A stretch of 64,000 nt of DNA from Apteryx mantelli (taxonomy: Eukaryota > Chordata > Aves > Apterygiformes > Apterygidae), in contig NC_090016.1 in NCBI RefSeq assembly GCF_036417845.1, positions 372,001 to 436,000 of the forward strand, read 5' to 3'. The notes under the pieces were generated by a model that saw only the letters and a program-made list of their open reading frames with translations, made no database searches and was not told where the DNA came from. A program made the translations under genes and the position numbers. Below are positions 57,646 to 64,000 of this stretch, piece after piece; the first letter of the stretch is position 1, and every line of letters starts with the position of its first letter.

Positions 57646-57998
57646 TCAAACAGGGTCTCCACCAGCACCACAACAACAACCACTATCAGCACTTTTCGTG
57701 CAGTAGTAGGTGGCGGTGTCGTCGGTCTTGAGGCTGTTCATCTGCAGGTAGAGCGTGCTCTGGGCGTTGTCCCTGGAGGCTGTGAAGTGCCCTTTCACCG
57801 CATCCGCGTACCATGGACTGCTGCCATCGCTCCTAATAGTTGCAACAAACTCAAGCCCCTTCCCGGGCACCTGTCGGACCCATTGCATGGTAAAGCTGCT
57901 GAAGGTGAATCCGGTTCCCTTGCAGGAGAGGCGGAGGCTCCCACTGGGCGGCTGGAGGCCCCCTCTGGCCTCAATCAGCTGCACGTCCGCCCGCAGCC
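57646..57998 (-). pseudogene. IGHV: VH pseudogene V11 (open, no leader)
   Basis: Full V exon with acceptor. Unusual FR1 (VQLIEARGG) and FR3 (GHFTASRD). D-like tail [15 protein letters not shown] with three consecutive cysteines. No RSS. Confidence 0.9.
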
Positions 57999-58153
57999 CT
58001 GGGGAGAGGCGAGAGAAGAGCAGAGGAGATGAGTGGGGTGGCGGTGGCGGTGGCCAGAGTGGCCTGACATGGGGCCGGCCCCGGGGCCGGCCGGGCACCC
58101 GGAGCCGAGTGGACGCCCTGTGCGACTGATGCCAGAGTCTGCTGGATCTGCGT

Positions 58154-58424
58154 CTCCTGCAAGGGAACTGGATTCACCTTCAGCAACATTGGCATGAACT
58201 GGGTATGACAAGCGCCTGGGAAGGGGCTCGAGTTTGTCGCGGAAATTAGTGGCAGTGGTAGTAGTACAGCCTACGCAGATGCGGTGCAAGGGCGCTTCAC
58301 CATCTCCAGGGACAACGCCCAGAGCACGCTCTACCTGCAGATGAACAGCCTCAGGACCGACGACACCGCCACCTACTACTGCGTGAAAAGTGCCGGTGCT
58401 GGTTATTGTGGTGATGCTGGTTGA
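58154..58424 (+). pseudogene. IGHV: VH pseudogene V12 (FR1-truncated, stop in FR2)
   Basis: Starts at [19 protein letters not shown] at 58206-58208 in FR2 replaces the Arg codon of WVRQ. FR3 is intact to YYC. Tail [11 protein letters not shown] then stop, like V5. No RSS. Confidence 0.88.
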
Positions 58425-58429
58425 GACCC

Positions 58430-59000
58430 TCTTGAGGTCAAGCAAAATCCCCATCAAGCGATTACCCCACAAGGCACAAGGGCAGCAGTGCTGCAAGAGT
58501 GGCAGGTCCCAGCATTGACACCCCCCCCATGGGACACCTCTAGCTACTGCCCTCCAGCTAGACCTTGCGTCACCCGTCACAACCCCCTGAGCTTGGCCGT
58601 GCAGCCAGTTCTCAGTCCACCTCACTGCCCGCTCCTCCAGCCCCCACTGACCCAGCTTGACCACATGGGTGTTATGGCAGACAGTGCCCAAAACCTTGCT
58701 GAAGTCCAGGGAGACCACGGCCACTGCTCTGCCCTCATCTCCCCAGCCACTCAACCCATCTGAGGGGCCTCACCGGTTGGTGAAGCATGATTTCCCCTTG
58801 GGGAACCCAGCCTGGCCACTCCTGAGCACCTTCTCGTCCTTCACGTGCTTGGAGGTGGTATCCAGCATGAGCTGCTCCACCACCTGTGCAGGGCCGCAGG
58901 TGAGGCTGACTGTCCTGGAGGTCCCCGACTCCTCCTCCCTGCCCTTTTGGAAGCCTGGAGGGACCTTTGCTTCCTTCCGGGCCTCAGCCAGCTCTCCTGA
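58430..59000 (-). mobile_element. CR1 LINE fragment, inverted copy
   Basis: Reverse-strand counterpart of the copy at 54680-55245, with the same RT segments and the same breakpoints against VH sequence. It was duplicated together with its VH neighbours rather than inserted independently. Confidence 0.85.
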
Positions 59001-59101
59001 TGGCCATGACCTCGCAAGGATGATGGGGAGCAACCTAGCAATGACATCGGCCACTGGTGGGTGCATTGCATCAGGGCCCTGGCCACAACATGGTGTTCAC
59101 A

Positions 59102-59661
59102 AGCACTAGCACCCCAACCAGCACCAGTTTCTTTCGCGCAGTAGTAGGTGGCGGTGTCGTCGGTCTTGAGGCTGTTCATCTGCAGGTAGAGCGTGCTCTG
59201 GGCGTTGTCCCTGGAGGCTGTGAAACGCCCTTGCACTGCATCCGCGTAGTATGCACTACCACTGCTGTCAATACTCGCGACGTACTCGAGCCCCTTCCCG
59301 GGTGCCTGTCGGATCCAGAACATGGCAAAGCTGCTGAAGGTGAATCCGGAGGCCTTGCAGGAGAGGCGGAGGCTCCCACCGGGCGGCTGGAGGCCCCCTC
59401 CGGCCTCGCTCAGCTGCACGTCCGCCCGCAGCCCTGGGGAGAGGCGAGAGAAGAGCAGAGGAGATGAGCGGGGTGGCAGTCGGCAGCCGGAGTGGCCCGA
59501 CTCGGGGCCGGTCCCGGGGGTGGCCGGGCGCCCGGACCCGAGCGGAGGTGCCCGCGGCCGGGGGGAGCCCCCCGGGGATGGCGGGTGCCGGCGGGGGAAG
59601 GGGCCCTACCTGGCAGGGCCGCGAGGAGGAGGAGGACGAGGCCGCGGAGCCGAGGGCTCAT
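59102..59661 (-). pseudogene. IGHV: VH gene V13 with leader and promoter but no RSS
   Basis: Leader exon 59610-59661 is identical in structure to that of VH1 (52 bases, [11 protein letters not shown]...), with GTAGG donor and V exon up to 59433 fully open ([20 protein letters not shown]), and D-like tail [14 protein letters not shown]. After the tail a CACCATG occurs, but no nonamer stands at 12 or 23 bases. Classed as a pseudogene for rearrangement. It could be transcribed and serve as donor. Confidence 0.85.
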
Positions 59662-59750
59662 GGTGGCGGGGCGGGAGGGGCGGTGGGTGCTGGGAGTGGT
59701 GGTGGCAGCACGGCAGGGCTGGCAGCATTTGAAGGTGCCGTGCGGCCAGG

Positions 59751-59775
59751 ATTTGCATGCGGCTCCACTCATAAG
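59751..59775 (-). promoter_or_regulatory. V13 promoter: heptamer and octamer
   Basis: CTTATGA (59769-59775) and ATGCAAAT (59751-59758) on the minus strand, the same arrangement as VH1. Confidence 0.82.
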
Positions 59776-59864
59776 GGACCCCTGGCGCCGCCACCTCTTT
59801 TGGGGCCAAGATCATGGCCTTTGGGGCTCTGGTAGCTGCTGGTGTTGCTATAAATAGCAATAAA

Positions 59865-59945
59865 CCAGTATAAATGCCTGTGACGTACTCAAGCCCCTTC
59901 CCGGGCGCTTGTTGGATCCACCACATGTTGAAGTTGCTGCAGGTT
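59865..59945 (-). pseudogene. IGHV: VH fragment V14 (CDR1-FR2-CDR2 only)
   Basis: Retains [20 protein letters not shown] and the start of CDR2, then breaks off. No FR1, FR3 or tail. Head-to-head with V15. Confidence 0.8.
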
Positions 59946-60010
59946 TCAGCAATGGTCCCCATCGGGGGGAAACCCTGGAGCCAGGAACAGAGGGGTTGGT
60001 CTGTGGCCAG

Positions 60011-60355
60011 GGCTGCGGGCGGACGTGCAGCTGAGCGAGGCCGGAGGGGGCCTCCAGCCGCCCGGTGGGAGCCTCCGCCTCTCCTGTAAGGCCTCCGGAT
60101 TCACCTTCAGCAGCTTCGGCATGGAATGGATCCGGCAAGCGCCTGGGAAGGGTCTCGAGTGGATCGCAGGCATTGACCCCGGTGGTAGAAGCACATACTA
60201 CGGGTCTGCAGTGAAAGGGCGCTTCACCATCTCCAAGGACGATGCCCAGAGCACGCTCTACCTGCAGATGAACAGCCTCAAGACCGACGACACCGCCACC
60301 TACTACTGCGCGAGAGATTCTGCTAGTGGTGATGGTGCTGGGAGTCTGTGGTGGC
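60011..60355 (+). pseudogene. IGHV: VH pseudogene V15 (open, no leader)
   Basis: Full V exon with acceptor ([25 protein letters not shown]). FR3 ends YYCAR with D-like tail [10 protein letters not shown]. No leader, no RSS. Confidence 0.9.
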
Positions 60356-60423
60356 CCAGGCCCTGATGGGATGCACCCACGAGTGCTCATGGCCATGAGC
60401 TGTCCAAGATGATTGAGGGTGGC

Positions 60424-60710
60424 CTAGCAATGACGTCGGCCAACTGGGTCTCCACCACCACCACTACTATCAGCTTGTTTCGTGCAGTAGTAGGTGGCGG
60501 TGTCGTCGGTCTTGAGGCTGTTCATCTGCAGGTAGAGCGTGCTCTGGGCGTTGTCCTTGGAGATGGTGAAGCGCCCTTGCACCGCATCCGCGTAGCCTGT
60601 ACTACTACCATCATTCCTAATACCCGCAACATACTCGAGCCTCTTCCCGGGTGCTTGTCGGATCCACATCATGCCAAAGCTGCTGACGGCGAATCCCCTG
60701 GCCTTAAAAG
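60424..60710 (-). pseudogene. IGHV: VH pseudogene V16 (FR1-truncated)
   Basis: Starts at [18 protein letters not shown]2 [14 protein letters not shown]-like tail [13 protein letters not shown]. Upstream sequence is unrelated. Confidence 0.87.
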
Positions 60711-61224
60711 CCCCGAGCAAGCCCCAGCAGAGCCCCGGCAACCCTTTGCCTCTCCTCCACGAGCAGCAACTCCCTCGCCTCCCCTTCCAAGGCTTGGCCG
60801 CCTCCCAGGGCTCCCCTGTGGCTGCAAATTGCTTTCCAGCCCCCCACGCTGCTCCCATTGCTGCTCCCAGAGCTCCCAGTCCTGTGGTCCAGCACGTTGG
60901 CCCCAAGACCATGCCCAAAATGCAGCTGGGCTGGGACTGGTCTGTAGTTCGGGGGCTGGAAGCAAGGCCAAGGGGTCTTGCACAAGGGATGGGCACGATG
61001 CATGTGGTGACCAAAGGGGATTACACCAGCATTGCAGTATCTGCAGTGTGCACAGGGCTGCAGAGGGGGTTTGGCTAGAATGGAGGTGTTTTCGGGTCGG
61101 GAGGCGGCGCTGGGCATGGGAAGGCAAAGAGAAGCTGGAGTGGAGCAGGGTGCAGACTCACTGCCCTTCGTCCTGAGGCAGGAATGGGGCACAAGGGGGA
61201 TTTGTGCATGGGCCCGTGCACGGC
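60711..61224. other. Non-VH spacer between V16 and V17
   Basis: About 0.5 kb that replaces the FR1 of V16 and the FR3 of V17. No Ig, RSS or recognisable transposon sequence is seen. Confidence 0.5.
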
Positions 61225-61421
61225 AGCCATGTGCCACGGCCTGCTGCCATCGCTCTGAATACCCGCGACAAACTCAAGGCCCTTCCCAGGCACTTGTTGG
61301 ATCCACAACATGCTGGCGCTGCTGAAGTCAAATCCGGAGGCCTTGCAGGAGAGGCAGAGGCTCCCGCCGGGCGGCTGGAGGCCCCCTCCGGCCTCGCTCA
61401 GCTGCACGTCCGCCCGCAGCC
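61225..61421 (-). pseudogene. IGHV: VH pseudogene V17 (3'-truncated)
   Basis: FR1 to CDR2 ([28 protein letters not shown]), then degenerate. FR3 and tail are missing. Head-to-head with V18. Confidence 0.85.
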
Positions 61422-61489
61422 CTGGCCACAGACCAACCCCTCCATTCCCAGCTCCAGGGTTTCCCCTGTGATGGGGACCATTGCTGAAC

Positions 61490-61742
61490 CTGCAGCAGCC
61501 TCAACATGTGGTGGATCCGACAAGCGCCCGGGAAGGGGCTCGAGTACGTCGCGAGTACTACCAGCGATGGTAGTAGTACAAGCTACGCGGATGCGGTGAA
61601 AGGGCGCTTCACAGCCTCCAGGGACAACGCCCAGAGCACGCTCTACCTGCAGATGAACAGCCTCAAGACCGACGACACCGCCACCTACTACTGCGCGAAA
61701 AGTGCTGGTAGTGGTTGTTGTGCTGGTGGAGACCCTGTTTGA
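61490..61742 (+). pseudogene. IGHV: VH pseudogene V18 (FR1-truncated)
   Basis: Starts near [16 protein letters not shown]2 [15 protein letters not shown]3 GRFTASRD. Tail [13 protein letters not shown] then stop, like V11. No RSS. Confidence 0.88.
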
Positions 61743-61825
61743 GGCCCGGGCCCTGATGGGATGCACCCATGAGTGTTGATGGCCATGAGCTGTCCAAGAT
61801 GTCTCAGAGTGGCTGAGCAATGACA

Positions 61826-62072
61826 TCAGCCAACTCCATCAGCATCACCATCTGCTTTCGCGCAGTAGTAGGTGGCGGTGTTGTCGGTCTTGAGGCTGTT
61901 CATCTGCAGGTAGAGCGTGCTCTGGGCATCGTCCCTGGAGATGGTGAAGCGCCCTTTCACCGCATCCGCGTAGCCTGTATAACTAGCACCGTAGGTAATG
62001 CTGGCGACGTACTCGAGCCTCTTCCCGGGCGCTTGCCGGAACCAGAGCATGCCGAAGTTGCTGAAGGTGCAG
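61826..62072 (-). pseudogene. IGHV: VH pseudogene V19 (FR1-truncated)
   Basis: Starts [17 protein letters not shown]2 [13 protein letters not shown]. Tail ADGDADGVG, the V10 counterpart in the inverted block. No RSS. Confidence 0.88.
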
Positions 62073-62135
62073 CAATACTCACTGTTGCGGGGAGAAACCC
62101 TGGAGCTGGGAACGGAGGGGTTGGGCTGTGGCCAG

Positions 62136-62490
62136 GGCTGCGGGCGGACGTGCAGCTGAGCGAGGCCAGAGGGGGCCTCCAGCCGCCCGGTGGGAGCCTC
62201 CGCCTCTCCTGCAAGGGAACCGGCTACACCTTCAGCAGCTTCGACATGAGCTGGGTCCGGCAAGCACCTGGGAAGGGGCTCGAAGGTGTAGCAGGTATTT
62301 ACAGCGATGGTAGTGATACAGACTACGGGTCTGCAGTGCAAGGGCGCTTCACCATCTCCAAGGACAACGCCCAGAGCACGATCTACCTGCAGATGAACAG
62401 CCTCAAGACCGACGACACCGCCACCTACTACTGCGCGAAACGAGCTGATAGTAGTGGTGCTGGTGGTGGAGACTCAGTTGGCCAATACCA
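62136..62490 (+). pseudogene. IGHV: VH pseudogene V20 (open, no leader)
   Basis: Full V exon with acceptor ([29 protein letters not shown]). Tail [14 protein letters not shown], the same as V6. No leader, no RSS. Confidence 0.9.
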
Positions 62491-62564
62491 TTACTCAGCC
62501 ACTCTCAATCATCTTGGACAGCTCATGGCCATGAGCACTCGTGGGTGCATCCCATCAGGGCCCG

Positions 62565-62911
62565 GGCCACCACAGGCTCCCCATCACCGCCACTCCCATA
62601 ACCATCTTTCGCGCAGTAGTAGGTGGCGGTGTCGTCGGTCTTGAGGCTGTTCATCTGCAGGTAGAGCGTGCTCTGCGCGTTGTCCTTGGAGATGGTGAAG
62701 CGCCCTTGCACCGCATCCGCGTAGTCTGTACCACTACCAGTGCTTCTAATACTCGCAACCCACTCGAGCCTCTTTCCAGGTGCCTGTCGGATCCAGTACA
62801 TGTTGAAGCTGCTGAAGGTGAATCCGGTTCCCTTGCAGGAGAGGCGGAGGCTCCCGCCGGGTGGCTGGAGGCCCCCTCCAGACTCGCTCAGCCGCACGAC
62901 CTCCCGCAGCC
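62565..62911 (-). pseudogene. IGHV: VH pseudogene V21 (open, no leader)
   Basis: Full V exon with acceptor. FR1 starts [11 protein letters not shown], unlike the [10 protein letters not shown] of the others. CDR2 [13 protein letters not shown]. Tail [12 protein letters not shown]. No RSS. Confidence 0.9.
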
Positions 62912-63065
62912 CTGGGGAGAGGGGAGAGAAGAGCAGAGGAGATGAGCAGGGTGGCGGTGGCGGCAGCTGGAGTGGCTCGACACGGGGCCGGCCCCAGTGG
63001 CAGCTGGGCACTCGGACCCGAGCAGATGCCCTATGCCACTGACGCCAGAGTCTATTGGATCTGCG

Positions 63066-63346
63066 TCTCCTTCAAGGGGAACAGATTCACCTTCAGCAGC
63101 TTCGGCAAGTTATGGTTCTGGCAAGTGCCTGGGAAGGGGCTCGAGTACATCACGGGTATTGAAAGCGGTGGTGGTTATACAGAATACGCGGATGCGGTGA
63201 AAGGGCGCTTCACCGTCTCCAGGGACAACGCCCAGAGCACGCTCTACCTGCAGATGAACAGCCTCAAGACCGACGACACCACCACCTACTACTGCGCGAG
63301 AGCAGCTAGTGGTTATGGTGGTGCTCGTGGTGCAGATCCTCTTTGA
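63066..63346 (+). pseudogene. IGHV: VH pseudogene V22 (FR1-truncated, Cys lost)
   Basis: Starts [18 protein letters not shown]: the conserved first Cys is Phe and FR2 has [11 protein letters not shown]3 ends TTYYCAR with tail [14 protein letters not shown] then stop. No RSS. Confidence 0.88.
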
Positions 63347-63488
63347 GGCCAGGCAAAATCCTCATCAAGTGATTCCCCCTGCAAGGCATGAGGCAGCAGT
63401 GCCTGCAAGAGCACAGCACCACTATCGTCCACTGGAGACCCAAAGGCAGCGATTCCAGCCCCAAAAGAGGCGGCGGCGCCAGGAGTCC

Positions 63489-63513
63489 CTTATGAGCGGA
63501 GCTGCATGCAAAT
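63489..63513 (+). promoter_or_regulatory. V23 promoter: heptamer and octamer
   Basis: CTTATGA (63489-63495) and ATGCAAAT (63506-63513), matching the VH1 promoter layout. Confidence 0.83.
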
Positions 63514-63602
63514 CCCGGCTGCACGGTGCCTTCAAATGCTGCCAGCCCCGCCGTGCTGCCACCACCGCTCCCAGCACCCACCGCCCCTCCCGCCCCGCCA
63601 CC

Positions 63603-64000
63603 ATGAGCCCTCGGCTCCGCGGCCTCGTCCTCCTCCTCCTCGCGGCCCTGCCAGGTAGGGCCCCTTCCCCCGCCGGCACCCGCCATCCCCGGGGGGCTCC
63701 CCCCGGCCGCGGGCACCTCCGCTCGGGTCCGGGCGCCCGGCCACCCCCGGGACCGGCCCCGAGTCGGGCCACTCCGGCTGCCGACTGCCACCCCGCTCAT
63801 CTCCTCTGCTCTTCTCTCGCCTCTCCCCAGGGCTGCGGGCGGACGTGCAGCTGAGCGAGGCTGGAGGGGGCCTCCAGCTGCCCGGCGGGAGCCTCCGCCT
63901 CTCCTGCAAGGCCTCCGGATTCGACTTCAGCAACTTCGGCATGGAATGGGTCCGGCAGGCACCCGGGAAGGGACTTGAGTGGGTCGCGGGTATTACCAGC
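63603..64000 (+). CDS. IGHV: VH gene V23 with leader, cut by the window end
   Basis: Leader exon 63603-63654 ([17 protein letters not shown]), GTAGG donor, 176-base intron, V exon from 63831 open to the window edge ([25 protein letters not shown]). Orientation is opposite to D, J and C. RSS status and 3' end are outside the window, so it may be a functional gene or another RSS-less donor. Confidence 0.8.

Noticed and set aside
59089-59095. CACCATG after the V13 tail as an RSS heptamer
   Set aside because: No nonamer resembling ACAAAAACC occurs 12 or 23 bases beyond it, so it is not a usable RSS.
53041-63350. Recurring antisense frame ([19 protein letters not shown]-like) across VH copies
   Set aside because: It is the exact antisense of FR3 to YYC in every VH copy and follows from conservation of the sense strand.

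Overview
The window is part of an avian immunoglobulin heavy-chain (IGH) locus, transcribed on the minus strand from high to low coordinates. The bird assignment rests on four things: a four-domain Cmu with the mu secretory tail; J segments of the form SIDAWGRG, close to the single chicken JH; CR1 LINE fragments; and a cluster of leaderless VH pseudogenes with fused D-like tails in alternating orientation, the layout used for gene conversion in chicken. Species and family cannot be read from the sequence.

Layout (low to high coordinate, i.e. 3' to 5' of the locus): 1-2088, sequence 3' of Cmu with no recognisable exon. 2089-4689, IGHM exons CH4, CH3, CH2 and CH1 (all minus), with a ~145-bp tandem repeat in the CH3-CH4 intron. 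About 5040-7590, a tandem-repeat switch-mu region rich in AGCT and KpnI-type palindromes. 7590-11460, AT-rich J-C intron. 11461-12508, two J segments, each with a 23-bp-spacer RSS, separated by an array of inverted-repeat minisatellite units. 13611-47297, a D cluster of 13 DH segments, each flanked by perfect 12-bp-spacer RSSs and each carried in a tandem unit of ~2.33 kb (three units are ~1.46 kb). One unit is interrupted by a 6.03-kb gammaretrovirus-like endogenous provirus. 47298-50683, V-D spacer. 50684-51381, the only VH in the window with promoter octamer, leader, open V exon and a proper 23-RSS. 53041-64000, a palindromic cluster of 21 VH pseudogenes or fragments on both strands (two FR1-to-tail copies, V13 and V23, keep promoter and leader), with CR1 fragments among them.

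How it works together: the 23-RSS VH, the 12/12-RSS D segments and the 23-RSS J segments obey the 12/23 rule, so VH1-D-J joining upstream of Cmu is possible by simple deletion, with Smu positioned for class switching. The RSS-less VH copies would act as conversion donors (established for chicken; inferred here). The provirus is defective in gag, pol and env, although its LTRs are nearly identical.

The most unusual features are the triplet-repeat-built D segments whose lengths are all multiples of three, the amplification of D units as a young higher-order tandem array, the head-to-head VH pairs in which one partner has always lost FR1, and the nested, internally rearranged provirus inside the D array.
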